A DNA stretch of 64,000 bases, taken from the NCBI GenBank assembly GCA_029667085.1, contig JARUHJ010000001.1, positions 682,001 through 746,000 on the forward strand, given 5' to 3'. The notes beneath the pieces were generated by a model. That model made no database searches and was not told where the DNA came from. It saw only the letters and a list, made by a program, of their open reading frames with translations. This document shows positions 15,686-25,539 of this stretch, one piece after another. The stretch's first letter is position 1. Every line of letters starts with the position of its first letter. This DNA comes from Deltaproteobacteria bacterium IMCC39524 (lineage in GTDB: Bacteria > Desulfobacterota > Desulfuromonadia > Desulfuromonadales > BM103). The position numbers and the translations under genes were made by a program.

Positions 15686-16873
15686 TTACAAATTCAATTC
15701 TCGTTTCACCCGGGCAAAGGCCTCGATTGCGAATTCCAGGTCGGCCGGTGTAAGAGCGGCCGACATCTGGGTTCGGATACGGGCTTGTCCTTTTGGCACC
15801 ACCGGGTAAGAAAAAGCCACCACGTAGATGCCATACTTGAGGATGGCGTCGGCAAAGCGGGTCGCGATTATGGCATCGTGCAGCATGATCGGGACAATGG
15901 GATGCTCGCCCGGCAGCAACGCGAAGCCATGCTGTTCCAGGCCGGCGCGGAAGATCGCTGTATTTTCCTGCAACTGGTCACGCAGGAGACTCGATTGACT
16001 CACCAGCTCCAAGGCCTTTAAAGCTCCGGCTACGGCCGGCGGCGCCACGGAGTTGGAAAAGAGATAAGGACGAGAGCGCTGCCGCAGCAAATCGACCACG
16101 TCTTTGCGGGCGCTGGTAAAACCGCCACTGGCACCACCCAGGGCTTTGCCCAGAGTGCCCGTGATGATATCCACCCTGCCCACACACCCTCGATGCTCGT
16201 GGGTGCCTCGGCCGCTATTGCCGACAAAGCCTGTAGCATGGGAATCGTCGACATGGACAAGGGCATTATAGCGTTCCGCCAGGTTGCAGATATCATCGAT
16301 TCTGGTGATAGTGCCGTCCATGGAGAAGACCCCGTCGGTGGTGATCAGCTTGAAGCGCGCACCGGCTGCATCAGCAGCCTTGAGTTGGTCTTCGAGATCG
16401 GCCATGTGGTTATTGCGATAGCGGTAGCGCCGTGCCTTGCACAAACGCACCCCGTCGATAATGCTGGCGTGGTTGAGTTCATCAGAGATTACTGCATCCT
16501 CTTCGCCCAGCAAGACTTCGAAGAGGCCGCCGTTGGCATCGAAGCAGGAGGGATAGAGGATGGTATCTTGCATCCCCAGAAACGCGCTGAGCTTCTCTTC
16601 AAGCTCTTTATGCAGAGTCTGAGTGCCACAGATAAAACGCACCGAGGCCATACCGAAGCCCCACTCTTCCAGCCCCTGCCGCGCGGCAGCGTTGACCTCC
16701 GGGTGCTGGGCCAGCCCCAGGTAGTTGTTGGCGCAGAGGTTAAGCATCGCGCCGCTGCTGACACCCACATGAGCCCCCTGTGGGGTGGTAATCAGACGTT
16801 CTTTCTTGTACAAACCGGCAGCAACGATGCCGTCCAGCTCGCTTCTTAGATGTTGGTGAAATTTACCATCCAC
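15686..16873 (-). CDS. kbl: Glycine C-acetyltransferase (2-amino-3-ketobutyrate CoA ligase)
   Basis: A 395-residue PLP enzyme of the alpha-oxoamine synthase family. Visible motifs: [10 protein letters not shown] near residue 46, [20 protein letters not shown] and the PLP-lysine segment [10 protein letters not shown]. It cleaves 2-amino-3-oxobutyrate with CoA to glycine and acetyl-CoA, the second step of threonine catabolism. It lies 45 bases downstream of tdh on the same strand, which makes the functional pairing secure. Confidence 0.95.
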   Translation of the reverse strand: MDGKFHQHLRSELDGIVAAGLYKKERLITTPQGAHVGVSSGAMLNLCANNYLGLAQHPEVNAAARQGLEEWGFGMASVRFICGTQTLHKELEEKLSAFLGMQDTILYPSCFDANGGLFEVLLGEEDAVISDELNHASIIDGVRLCKARRYRYRNNHMADLEDQLKAADAAGARFKLITTDGVFSMDGTITRIDDICNLAERYNALVHVDDSHATGFVGNSGRGTHEHRGCVGRVDIITGTLGKALGGASGGFTSARKDVVDLLRQRSRPYLFSNSVAPPAVAGALKALELVSQSSLLRDQLQENTAIFRAGLEQHGFALLPGEHPIVPIMLHDAIIATRFADAILKYGIYVVAFSYPVVPKGQARIRTQMSAALTPADLEFAIEAFARVKRELNL

Positions 16874-16918
16874 AATATTTCTCCATAAACAGCCCGCGCG
16901 ATGGCGAGCCCGTTAATG

Positions 16919-17947
16919 TCAAGAGTCCCAGTTAAGGATGACCTTGCAGGCGTCACCGGCCTGCATGGCGGTAAAGCCCTCTGCGAATTCCGTATAATGC
17001 AAACGATGCGTAATGACCGGCGTAATATCCAGACCTGACTCGACCATAACCGCCATCTTGTACCAAGTTTCGTACATCTCGCGGCCATAGATCCCCTTCA
17101 GCGTCAGCATATTGAAAATCACCGTGTTCCAGTCGACCGTCATGTTTTTGTCCGGTATGCCGAGCATGGCGATCTTGCCGCCATGTTTCATGTTAGCCAG
17201 CATCTCCCCGAAGGCTGCCGGGCTGCCTGACATCTCCAAGCCGACATCAAAGCCCTCCGACATCCCCAGTTGCCGTTGAACAGAGCCGATCTTCTCCCGG
17301 CTCACGTCAACTGTGCAGGTCGCTCCCATTTTTTCAGCCAACCTCAGGCGGCCAGGAAGGATGTCTGTGACCACGACGTGACGAGCCCCGGCGTGTCGGC
17401 AGACTGCTGCCGCCATAATGCCAATAGGTCCAGCACCGGTAATCAGCACATCCTCACCAAGAAGGTCGTATTGCAATGCCGTATGCACCGCGTTGCCCAG
17501 CGGATCGAACAGAGTCGCCACATCCAGGTCGATCTCCGGCCGATGCACCCAGACGTTAGACATCGGCAACGACAGATACTCGGCAAAGGCTCCGGGCCGA
17601 TTCACCCCGACTCCGCTGGTGCTTGCGCAGAGGTGGCGCTTTCCGGCCATGCAGTTGCGACAGCGGCCGCAGACCACGTGTCCTTCACCGGACACAACCT
17701 GCCCCAGGGTGAAATCGATGACGTTAGTGCCAACGGCTGCGACCTCACCGACGAACTCGTGGCCGATCACCATCGGCACAGGAATGGTTTTTTCAGCCCA
17801 GGCATCCCAGTTGTAGATATGCAGATCTGTGCCGCAGATGGCAGTGCGCTTGACCTTAATCAGAACATCGTTGATGCCAATCTCAGGTTCTGGCCACTCT
17901 TCCAGGCTCAAGCCGGGGGCGGCCTCTTTTTTTACCAACGCCTTCAT
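16919..17947 (-). CDS. tdh: L-threonine 3-dehydrogenase
   Basis: A 342-residue zinc-dependent medium-chain dehydrogenase. Catalytic zinc residues lie in [13 protein letters not shown] and [10 protein letters not shown]; the structural zinc site is the four-cysteine lobe [15 protein letters not shown]. The NAD-binding glycine motif is [10 protein letters not shown]. It oxidises threonine to 2-amino-3-oxobutyrate, which the adjacent kbl product cleaves. Together they feed glycine and acetyl-CoA pools. The operon promoter should lie in the 225-base spacer before nifU, which is transcribed divergently. Confidence 0.95.
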   Translation of the reverse strand: MKALVKKEAAPGLSLEEWPEPEIGINDVLIKVKRTAICGTDLHIYNWDAWAEKTIPVPMVIGHEFVGEVAAVGTNVIDFTLGQVVSGEGHVVCGRCRNCMAGKRHLCASTSGVGVNRPGAFAEYLSLPMSNVWVHRPEIDLDVATLFDPLGNAVHTALQYDLLGEDVLITGAGPIGIMAAAVCRHAGARHVVVTDILPGRLRLAEKMGATCTVDVSREKIGSVQRQLGMSEGFDVGLEMSGSPAAFGEMLANMKHGGKIAMLGIPDKNMTVDWNTVIFNMLTLKGIYGREMYETWYKMAVMVESGLDITPVITHRLHYTEFAEGFTAMQAGDACKVILNWDS

Positions 17948-18173
17948 CGCGTAACTCTCCCTCTTTTCATAGAATTCTTGGAAACAACATCATAATTACC
18001 AACAGCTTAAACGCATAATCAGAATTGACAACAGATCGATGGTATTTGTCGTCAGGAAATTTGCCCTTTCAGCCTGGAAACCAAAAAAAACTCTCAAAAA
18101 CAACCCTCATCCAGACCTCTAAAACTTGCTGATTGCCGTGACTAATTTATAGTTCTAGGGAAGGGAGGAGACT

Positions 18174-19109
18174 ATGCCCTGGAATTATAGTGACAAGGTC
18201 CTCAAGCTGTTCATGGACGCCGTCAAGGGTGAAGCCGGGACCCACATGGGTGAGCTTGAAAACCCCGACGGTTTCGGCGAACATGGCTCGATCGTCTGCG
18301 GAGACGCCCTGCGCTTCAGCTTTCGCGTCGAGCGCCACCCGACCGATCCCACCCGCGACATAATCACCCAGGCCCGCTACCTGACCTTTGGCTGTACCTC
18401 GGCGATCGCCGCTTCGGAAGCACTCTGCACTCTCCTGGAAGAACAAGGGAAAACTCCGATCGAGGCTTTGCAGGTATCCAACCAGGACCTGATCGATTTC
18501 CTTGATGGTTTGCCCGAGCAAAAGATCCACTGTTCTGTGATGGGCGCCGAAGCTTTGCAGAAGGCCGTCGCAGACTGGGCTAGCAAGCGAGGCGTAGACC
18601 TGGCCGAACTGTTGCCGGAGCTGGCCCACGGCGATGAGGATGAAGGCCGCATTGTCTGCAACTGTTTCTCGGTGACCGAACCTTACCTGCGCCGCAAGAT
18701 TAAGGAGCTCGGACTGCGCAGTATCGCCGAGATCACCAATGCCCTCAAAGCCGGCGGCGGCTGCACTGTCTGTCACCATGCCCCGGGCGGCCTCCAGGAC
18801 CTGCTCGATGAGATCTGGGGTGTAAAACCGGCGGAACAAGTCGAGGTCGCAGCGTCCCAAGCAGTCGAGCAACTATCACCCTACCGGTTGGGGCAGAAGG
18901 TCGAAACCGCGATCGAGGCGGTCGTGCGGCCCTTGCTGCAAGGCGAAGGCGGCGACATCGAACTGGTCGATATCAAGGGCGACAAGATCTACTGCCGGCT
19001 GACCCTGGCCCCCGGTCAAAACGCCTCTGCAGAGCAGACCTTCAAGCTGCTGGTTGAGCAACAACTGAAGGAGCAGGTCGATGATTGTTTACAGGTAATC
19101 GCAGTGTGA
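18174..19109 (+). CDS. nifU: NifU-type Fe-S cluster scaffold with degenerate Nfu domain
   Basis: A 311-residue three-domain protein. Residues 1-130 are IscU-like with cluster cysteines C42, C74 and C120. Residues about 157-205 are a BFD-like [2Fe-2S] domain with C162, C164, C197 and C200. Residues about 236-311 align with the C-terminal Nfu domain (EGGDIELVDI), but the A-C-x-x-C pair that binds the cluster is replaced by A-P-G-Q-N, so this domain probably cannot carry a cluster. It assembles clusters with sulfur from the adjacent NifS. GGGAGGAG precedes the start. No nitrogenase genes are in view, so a general Fe-S role is as likely as nitrogen fixation. Confidence 0.92.
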   Translation: MPWNYSDKVLKLFMDAVKGEAGTHMGELENPDGFGEHGSIVCGDALRFSFRVERHPTDPTRDIITQARYLTFGCTSAIAASEALCTLLEEQGKTPIEALQVSNQDLIDFLDGLPEQKIHCSVMGAEALQKAVADWASKRGVDLAELLPELAHGDEDEGRIVCNCFSVTEPYLRRKIKELGLRSIAEITNALKAGGGCTVCHHAPGGLQDLLDEIWGVKPAEQVEVAASQAVEQLSPYRLGQKVETAIEAVVRPLLQGEGGDIELVDIKGDKIYCRLTLAPGQNASAEQTFKLLVEQQLKEQVDDCLQVIAV

Positions 19110-19125
19110 CAGAGCGAGGTTTGAG

Positions 19126-20328
19126 ATGAAGAATGTTTATGTCGACAACAACGCGACAACCGCCATTGCCCCGGAGGTGTTGGCGGCGATGCAACCATAC
19201 TTGACCTCCGACTACTTCAACCCGAGCTCCATGTACTACGTGGCGCGGTCTTCGGCAGAAGCGATTGAGGGCGCCCGGAGAACAATCGCCCGATGTCTGG
19301 GCGACATCGATCCGGATCAGATTATCTTTACCGGCTCGGCAACAGAGAGCAACAATGCCGCCCTGTTCGGCACAGTGCAGGCGAATCCGGAGCGCCGCCA
19401 TGTCATCACCACCACGATTGAACACCCTTCGGTACTGGAGATCGGCAAGGAGTTGGAGCGCCGCGGTCAGGAGGTCACCTTTTTGTCGGTGGATCGCAAC
19501 GGCGAGTTGGTGCTTGATGACTACGTCAGGGCGCTGCGCAACGATACCCTGGTGGTGAGCATTATGATGGCGAACAATGAGACGGGGGTCTGCTACCCTG
19601 TCGCCGAGATGGCGCGAATAGCCAAGGAGACAGATGCGGAGATCGTGGTGCATACCGACGCCACCCAGGCGCTCGGCAAGTTGCCGGTCGATCTGCAGGG
19701 CGATCTGCAGCACGTCGACCTGCTCTCTTTCTCCGGGCACAAGATCCATGCCCCGAAGGGAGTTGGTTGCCTGTTCGTGCGGCGCGGCACGCGCTGGCGT
19801 CCTTTCATTCTCGGTGGTCACCAGGAGAAGGGGCGCCGGGCCGGCACCGAGAATGTTCCCTATATCGTTGGCCTCGCCAAAGCATGCGAACTGGCGATAG
19901 CCGGTGTCGCCGATGAGCAGGGCCGCGTGCGTAATCTCCGTGACCGTCTACAAAAGGCCCTAATCGAGCGCATCCCGGCCGTAGAGGTGAATGGTAAAGA
20001 AGCCGCTGTGCGCCTGCCGAACACCCTGAACCTTGCGTTCCACGGTATTGAGGGAGAAGCCATACTCTTCGAGTTGAGCCGCCACGGCATCTGCGCCTCG
20101 AGCGGTTCGGCCTGCACCTCCGGCACACTTGACCCGTCCCATGTTCTTAAGGCAATGCAGGTGCCTTTTACCGCGATCCACGGCTCGGTGCGTATCAGCT
20201 TGAGCCGTTACAATAACGAAGAGGATATCGAGCGGATCATTGAGGTCCTGCCGGATATTATTGCCCGCTTGCGCAAACTCTCGCCTTACTGGAATGATGA
20301 GCGCAACTGCCTGGAGATATCATCATGA
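19126..20328 (+). CDS. nifS: Cysteine desulfurase NifS
   Basis: A 400-residue class V aminotransferase-fold PLP enzyme. Key features: N-terminal VDNNATT, the EHPSVLE block with the substrate-site histidine, PLP lysine K206 in SGHKIHAPKG, and catalytic C330 in the SSGSACTSG loop. It removes sulfur from cysteine and delivers it to NifU as persulfide. It starts 16 bases after nifU and its stop overlaps the next small gene by four bases (ATGA), which indicates one operon with translational coupling. Confidence 0.95.
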   Translation: MKNVYVDNNATTAIAPEVLAAMQPYLTSDYFNPSSMYYVARSSAEAIEGARRTIARCLGDIDPDQIIFTGSATESNNAALFGTVQANPERRHVITTTIEHPSVLEIGKELERRGQEVTFLSVDRNGELVLDDYVRALRNDTLVVSIMMANNETGVCYPVAEMARIAKETDAEIVVHTDATQALGKLPVDLQGDLQHVDLLSFSGHKIHAPKGVGCLFVRRGTRWRPFILGGHQEKGRRAGTENVPYIVGLAKACELAIAGVADEQGRVRNLRDRLQKALIERIPAVEVNGKEAAVRLPNTLNLAFHGIEGEAILFELSRHGICASSGSACTSGTLDPSHVLKAMQVPFTAIHGSVRISLSRYNNEEDIERIIEVLPDIIARLRKLSPYWNDERNCLEISS

Positions 20329-20594
20329 AAAAGATATTGGAAGAAGCCAAGCGCCTGATCAAGGCCGACAAGGTCCTGGCGGAGTTCACGATATCCGCAG
20401 AGGGCGATGAACTACACCTGCTTAAAGGGGATGAGAGTTTCGCCCGCTTGATCCGCGTCGATGATAACGCCCAGTGGCGTATCGAATATTTCCACAACCT
20501 GAAACGCTGGGAACGGATCGATTTCACCGGTTCATTGGCCACTTGCCTGGACCTTCTCTCCGAATCGCCACACTACCTCTACTGGGATCGCTGA
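20325..20594 (+). CDS. Small conserved protein coupled to nifUS
   Basis: An 89-residue soluble protein beginning inside the nifS stop (ATGA overlap), with GGAG upstream. The sequence has an N-terminal helix (ILEEAKRLIKADKVLAEF), a beta-rich middle and a C-terminal helix with a single cysteine (ATCLDLLSES). No known family or motif is recognised. Position suggests an accessory to Fe-S assembly, for instance a partner or regulator of NifS; this is inference from coupling alone. Confidence 0.65.
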   Translation: MKKILEEAKRLIKADKVLAEFTISAEGDELHLLKGDESFARLIRVDDNAQWRIEYFHNLKRWERIDFTGSLATCLDLLSESPHYLYWDR

Positions 20595-20858
20595 GCTATC
20601 TGAATTAACCTTGCGACAGATAAATCCACAGAAAATGGGGACCACTCAAATGGAACACACCAAATTCAGCGACCCCAACTCCTGAGAGGCAATCTTGGTT
20701 GCCTTCTGACTTTACTTGTCAGGAACAACCCCGGATTCATGGCGTTCCGCTAACTGGTTAATAAACAGTTGTTATTTGTCCGTTGCGGAGCACTTGGTTG
20801 TGAAAAATAGTGATACAATTGAAAAGAAGATGGATAGGCTACGGGAAAGGAGGAGATC

Positions 20859-21377
20859 ATGAAAAAAGACACCCGAAAATATGGCATCAGCAGCAAGCGT
20901 GGACGCCAACCAACCAACCTTGACCCATTCAAGCCTGAGGAAGCACTGAAAGAACCGTCACTGTGCACGACCTGTAAAACGGTTTACCAACTGCAGCGCT
21001 GGTCACTTGATCAAGAAGAGTATCGTAAACTGGAGAATGACCCCAAAACAAACTGGATCACCTGCCCGGCGTGCCAGAAGATCGCCGCGGGTTACCCTGA
21101 AGGGATCGTGACCTTAAGTGGCAGTTACCTGTGGAAACATGAAGAGGAAATCCAGCAGATTCTTAAAAACGAAGAACACAAAGCTCTTGAGAAAAACCCT
21201 TTTGAGAGGGTTATTCGTAAGATCCGTGACGATGACAAGCTTGTCATCGAGACCACCGACAAGAAACTGGCCGAGCACCTGGGTCGTGTTCTTCACAAGG
21301 CCCATCGGGGCAAACTCGACATCTCCTGGGTGGGAGACCCCGATCTCTGCCGGGTGAGCTGGGAAAGGATGCTCTAG
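20859..21377 (+). CDS. BCAM0308-like zinc-ribbon protein
   Basis: A 172-residue protein with a strong AAAGGAGGAG site. The N-terminal half has C-T-T-C and C-P-A-C pairs (about residues 36-39 and 67-70) forming a zinc ribbon resembling the NMD3 N-terminus. The C-terminal half has a PFERVIRKIRDDDKLVIETTDKKLAEHLG region seen in the BCAM0308 family. RNA or ribosome association is plausible by analogy to NMD3 but not demonstrated. A hairpin without T-run follows the stop. Confidence 0.75.
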   Translation: MKKDTRKYGISSKRGRQPTNLDPFKPEEALKEPSLCTTCKTVYQLQRWSLDQEEYRKLENDPKTNWITCPACQKIAAGYPEGIVTLSGSYLWKHEEEIQQILKNEEHKALEKNPFERVIRKIRDDDKLVIETTDKKLAEHLGRVLHKAHRGKLDISWVGDPDLCRVSWERML

Positions 21378-21397
21378 CTTCAGGAACAGGGTGGACG

Positions 21398-21427
21398 ACC
21401 TGGGGCAGACGCGTTAACGCCCCAGGT
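21398..21427. terminator. Hairpin between the BCAM0308-like gene and pcm
   Basis: ACCTGGGGC pairs perfectly with GCCCCAGGT around a twelve-base loop, 20 bases after the stop. There is no clear T-run, so this may be a Rho-assisted end or a stabiliser. Confidence 0.5.
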
Positions 21428-21460
21428 GGTTCGTAGATTGCCACCACCCTGGGGGTGCTT

Positions 21461-22183
21461 ATGCAGATACGGCGTGAATCGGCTTATAGCGGCGTTCTTA
21501 TGCTCTGCCTGGTTTTGCTCTTATGCTTTGGTGCAGTCGCCTCAAGCGAACGCGGAGAAGATCGCGAGACCATGGTTAAAGAGCAGATTCTTGCGCGCGG
21601 AGTCAAGGACCCAACAACACTGGCAGCCATGCGCACAGTGCCCCGTCACCTCTTTGTGCCAGGGGCCATGTCCCTCCAGGCTTATCAGGATCGGCCGTTG
21701 CCGATCGGTCATGGGCAGACCATTTCACAGCCGTTCATCGTCGCTTTTATGACCGAGATCATCAAGCCCGGCCCAGGGCGCAAAATCCTCGAGATCGGCA
21801 CCGGCTCAGGCTACCAGGCCGCGATACTGGCAGCCACAGGGGCGCAAGTTTACTCCATAGAGATTATCCCGCAATTGGCGGATTCTGCTGCTGTGCTCTT
21901 AAAGCAACTGGGCTTCACCAATGTCGAAGCCAGGTCTGCCGACGGTTATTACGGCTGGAAGGAGCATGCGCCTTTCGATGCGATTATTGTTACGGCAGCC
22001 GCTGAGTTTATTCCCCCGCCACTGATCGAGCAGTTGGCTGAATCCGGGCTGATGGTCATCCCGGTGGGTTCGCCTTTCTTTGTGCAAACCTTGATGCTCA
22101 TCCAGAAAAGAGGTGGCAAGACAATCTCAACCAGCCTGATGCCGGTAAGATTCGTTCCTTTCAAGAGGGCCGATGAAGAATGA
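21461..22183 (+). CDS. pcm: Protein-L-isoaspartate O-methyltransferase, exported form
   Basis: About 240 residues from the ATG at 21461 (GGGGGTG upstream); a GTG two codons earlier is the alternative. The hydrophobic stretch SGVLMLCLVLLLCFGAVAS is a signal peptide, so the enzyme should work in the periplasm. The catalytic domain has PIMT hallmarks: R-P-L-P-I-G-H-G-Q-T-I-S-Q-P, the SAM motif I LEIGTGSGYQAAIL, and FDAIIVTAAAE. It repairs isoaspartyl residues in damaged proteins. Its stop overlaps the next start (ATGA). A second, cytosolic copy lies at 24644-25333. Confidence 0.9.
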   Translation: MQIRRESAYSGVLMLCLVLLLCFGAVASSERGEDRETMVKEQILARGVKDPTTLAAMRTVPRHLFVPGAMSLQAYQDRPLPIGHGQTISQPFIVAFMTEIIKPGPGRKILEIGTGSGYQAAILAATGAQVYSIEIIPQLADSAAVLLKQLGFTNVEARSADGYYGWKEHAPFDAIIVTAAAEFIPPPLIEQLAESGLMVIPVGSPFFVQTLMLIQKRGGKTISTSLMPVRFVPFKRADEE

Positions 22184-24552
22184 TCGGGCTGTGTAACCGC
22201 AAACACCTGTCACTGGCCCTGGTCTCTGCCGCCCTGCTCGCCTTTCAGATAGCGCTGCTGCAAATCCTGGCCACCAGTCAATGGCACCATTTCGCCTACC
22301 TGGTTATTTCGATCGCCCTGCTCGGCTTCGGCGCTGCCGGCACCCTCCTCGCCCTGACACGACGCTGGATGACAGCACGACAGGCGCAACTGCTGCCGCT
22401 TCTGCTCTGTTGCTGCGCTGTGACATTGGCAGGCTCGCTGGCCATGACACAGAGTTTGTTTGGCGGGTTTGATTCATTCCTGATGTTTGTCGATATCGGC
22501 GAAGTCTTAAAACTGGCTGCGGTAGCTCTTCTTCTGCTGCTTCCGTTTACCTGCGGGGCTCTGACCATCGGCTTGATCTTCACCCTCGAAACCGAACGCA
22601 TCGGCAGCTACTATTTTGCCAACATGTTCGGTTCCGGTCTCGGTTGTTTGCTCGGTCTGGCAGGTCTCTCGCTGCTGCTGCCACAGCACTTGCCTCCCTG
22701 CTTCGGGTTTTTGGTTCTGGCAGCAGCGGCGCTGCTGTTGCCGGGCAGCAGGCCAGCTACACGCGTCTTCCTGGTGGTCAGCCTGGTGCTGGTGACGATC
22801 TTCCTGGTGCAGGCGACGGAACTGGAACTTTCGCAGTATAAAGATTTACGTCGCGCACTCGATCTGCCAGAGGCCACTATCCTGGCCAACCAACCTGCCG
22901 CGGCCGGTCAAATCCATATTGTGGACGCTCCGGTGCTGCGTGGCGCAGAGGGCGTCAGCTTAAACTGGTCGGGTGAAATGCCGCAAGCGCCGGCCGTCTT
23001 TATCAACGGCGACAGCATCGGCAGCCTGCCCCAGGCCGCGGGGGGGGACAGCCCCCGCAACGCATCAACCTTCGCCTTGCCCTATGCCCTGGGCATCCCT
23101 CGCAGAGTGCTGGTGCTCGACGCCGGCACCGGCGTCGATGTGGCCATGGCAATCGAGCAGGGAGCTGAAACAGTTGTTGCGGTTGAAGCGCATAAGCCCC
23201 TGGTTGAGCTGTTGCGCACAACAGCACCGACCCGCGTCAGTCGAATATTCAACAACCCCAGGGTCACTTGGCAAACACTGGTTTCGCGAACCTGGCTCGC
23301 CCGCGATCAGCAGCAATACGACCTGATCATCCTGCCGAAAGTCGGCGGCTTTGGCGGCAATGCCGGGCTCTTTGCCCTGCACGAGCAGCCCCTGCTAACC
23401 CGCGAAGCCTTGCAGCAGGCCTGGAGCAAGCTCAGCCCTCAGGGGCTGCTGACCGTAACGAGTTGGGTCGATTATCCGGTACGCACACCGCTGCGTCTGC
23501 TGGCGACCCTGGTGGAAACCCTTGAAGAGGCGGGGGTCACAACTCCACACGACCGGATTGCTGCTGTCCGTAGCTGGGGAACCTTGACGTTTAATATCAA
23601 GCGGACGCCCTACACCAAGGTTGAGTTGGCCGCGATCAGGTCGTTTGCAAAGCGCTGGGCCTTTGATCCGGCCCTCTTGCCCGACCTCCGCCCGGAGGAG
23701 CGCCAGCACTTCAACCGTTTACAAGATGACTCCCTGTTCCAGCTTTTTGATGCGGTTCTGGGGTCCGAAAGAGCACAGCTCTACAACAACTATGCGTTCC
23801 GGATCAAACCGGTTGACGATGATCAGCCATTCTTCTCCCAGTTCCTGCGTTGGAGCCAACTCAATGCGCTGACCAGCCTCTACGGACAGCGCAACCTGCC
23901 CTTCATCGAACTGGGGATGCTGGTCGCTGTTCTGGCCGCCGGGGTGCTGTCGCTGCTGGCCACTTTGCTGATTCTGTTGCCATTGACCCGGCTGCCAAAG
24001 GGGAGTGGCACGCATTGGCAGGTGCTGATTTATTTTGGAGGGCTGGGCGTCGGTTATATGTGGACAGAGTTAGCCCTGATTCATTGCTTCGTTCTTTATC
24101 TCGGCCATCCGGTTTATGCGACGGCGCTGGTGGTTGCCGTTCTTCTGATCGGTTCAGCGACCGGCAGCGCACTGACAGGACGGTTCCGTGTTTGTCGCCC
24201 CTGGCGATGGACAGCCGCGACAAGCAGCATCCTGCTGCTCTATGTAATGCTGCTTGGGATGCTCTTGGAGACGACGCTGCCGCTGGCAATGCCGCTACGT
24301 ACGGCCCTGGCGGTCTTGGTGCTGGCACCGGCCGCAGTGATCATGGGCATGCCTTTCCCGCTCGGGCTGAGGCTTCTCAACCAGGCGCACCGGGCCGAGG
24401 TCCCCTGGGCCTGGGGAATCAACAGCTGTCTCTCGGTGGTAGGTGCAGTGCTTGCAACCCTTCTCGCCGTTGAGTTCGGCTACAGCCTTTTACTGCTGCT
24501 TGCAGCGACGGCCTATCTGTTGCCGACAACGATTCGCTTCCGGGTTTCCTAG
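22180..24552 (+). CDS. Multi-spanning membrane protein with internal spermidine-synthase-like domain
   Basis: A 790-residue protein. About seven N-terminal helices (residues 8-220), a soluble Rossmann-like SpeE-type domain (about 260-540; LVLDAGTGVDVAMAIEQGAETVVAVEAHK is the nucleotide-binding core, in two parts around the G-x-G), and about seven C-terminal helices (560-785). Such spermine/spermidine synthase-like membrane proteins are known in Geobacter relatives, but polyamine synthesis is not proven for them and the aspartates typical of putrescine binding are not obvious. It is translationally coupled to the exported isoaspartyl methyltransferase, suggesting a shared envelope-related role. 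Confidence 0.8.
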   Translation: MIGLCNRKHLSLALVSAALLAFQIALLQILATSQWHHFAYLVISIALLGFGAAGTLLALTRRWMTARQAQLLPLLLCCCAVTLAGSLAMTQSLFGGFDSFLMFVDIGEVLKLAAVALLLLLPFTCGALTIGLIFTLETERIGSYYFANMFGSGLGCLLGLAGLSLLLPQHLPPCFGFLVLAAAALLLPGSRPATRVFLVVSLVLVTIFLVQATELELSQYKDLRRALDLPEATILANQPAAAGQIHIVDAPVLRGAEGVSLNWSGEMPQAPAVFINGDSIGSLPQAAGGDSPRNASTFALPYALGIPRRVLVLDAGTGVDVAMAIEQGAETVVAVEAHKPLVELLRTTAPTRVSRIFNNPRVTWQTLVSRTWLARDQQQYDLIILPKVGGFGGNAGLFALHEQPLLTREALQQAWSKLSPQGLLTVTSWVDYPVRTPLRLLATLVETLEEAGVTTPHDRIAAVRSWGTLTFNIKRTPYTKVELAAIRSFAKRWAFDPALLPDLRPEERQHFNRLQDDSLFQLFDAVLGSERAQLYNNYAFRIKPVDDDQPFFSQFLRWSQLNALTSLYGQRNLPFIELGMLVAVLAAGVLSLLATLLILLPLTRLPKGSGTHWQVLIYFGGLGVGYMWTELALIHCFVLYLGHPVYATALVVAVLLIGSATGSALTGRFRVCRPWRWTAATSSILLLYVMLLGMLLETTLPLAMPLRTALAVLVLAPAAVIMGMPFPLGLRLLNQAHRAEVPWAWGINSCLSVVGAVLATLLAVEFGYSLLLLLAATAYLLPTTIRFRVS

Positions 24553-24643
24553 CAGGCAGGTGATTGATTGTCCCACAGGCTGCTCGCAGAGGTGTGATTA
24601 AAATCAGAGGGCAGCTGTTGATTGCCGCAGCCAAAAGCGTGCG

Positions 24644-25333
24644 TTACCCCTCCCCATGAGTGATCGACGAATCATGAGCCTCGTCCATCATTGGCACGAA
24701 AGCGACGTCGAGAATTTTCCGACTGTGGAATTTGCCGCCGATGCCTTTTTCGACCAGCATCAGTTCCTGCGTCATATGAGGCCGCCCGAAAGGAACAACC
24801 AGTCGGCCGCCTGGCTTCAACTGGTCGAGCAGTGCGAGCGACAGGTAGGTCGCGGCGGCCGTTATGATGATGCCGTCATAGGGGGCGTGTTCGGGCCAGC
24901 CGATGTGGCCGTTGCCGGTCTTAACACTGATGTTGGCATAACCCAGCCGGGCGAGCAAAGCGGCCGCCTCGACAGCCAGCAAAGGGATGATTTCCAGGCT
25001 GTAGACATGTTGCACCAGTTGCGCAAGGATGGCGGCCTGGTAGCCGGAACCGGTACCGACTTCGAGAACAGTTTGGTTTGATCGCGGTTCTAGCAGATCG
25101 GTCATTAAGGCGACAATATAGGGCTGCGAAATGGTCTGTCCCCGACCGATCGGCAGAGGTCTGTTATCATAGGCATAGTCAATCAATTCCGGCGGTACAA
25201 AAGCTGTACGCGGTACTTGTTCAAACGCCTCCATGACCCGGGGGGCGAAACTCGAACGGCCCGTCAGAAAAGCTGTGGCTCGGGCCTCTGCGTCAATGGT
25301 GCGCAACATCTCTTCAAGTCTGTCAACTTTCAT
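24644..25333 (-). CDS. pcm: Protein-L-isoaspartate O-methyltransferase, cytosolic form
   Basis: A 229-residue enzyme; the ATG at 25333 is preferred over an upstream TTG because the family normally begins near here. It has R-P-L-P-I-G-R-G-Q-T-I-S-Q-P, the SAM motif VLEVGTGSGYQAAIL and YDGIIITAAA. No signal peptide is present, unlike the homologue 2.5 kb to the left. It is convergent with the membrane-protein gene. Two isoaspartyl methyltransferases for two compartments so close together suggest local duplication followed by divergence. Confidence 0.92.
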   Translation of the reverse strand: MKVDRLEEMLRTIDAEARATAFLTGRSSFAPRVMEAFEQVPRTAFVPPELIDYAYDNRPLPIGRGQTISQPYIVALMTDLLEPRSNQTVLEVGTGSGYQAAILAQLVQHVYSLEIIPLLAVEAAALLARLGYANISVKTGNGHIGWPEHAPYDGIIITAAATYLSLALLDQLKPGGRLVVPFGRPHMTQELMLVEKGIGGKFHSRKILDVAFVPMMDEAHDSSITHGEG

Positions 25334-25475
25334 GCGACCCGCTCGAACCCTCAACGGAAACAAGTTGAAGGCCTCTCATCACAGCTTACCATTTTAAAAT
25401 CTTGTTGCAGGGGCTTGGAGTAGCGGACGTGAAGGTCAACAACCTGCTGTTATCGGCCGCGCTCAACATTGATTG

Positions 25476-25503
25476 TTGCGATCTGTGGAGAAGATTCTAC
25501 TAT
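25476..25503 (+). promoter_or_regulatory. Possible sigma-70 promoter of udp
   Basis: TTGCGA, a 16-base spacer and TACTAT precede the uridine phosphorylase start by about 37 bases. The fit is fair but not strong. Confidence 0.35.
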
Positions 25504-25539
25504 TGTACTAAGGTTTAATGCACTTCAGGAGGGCAACAG

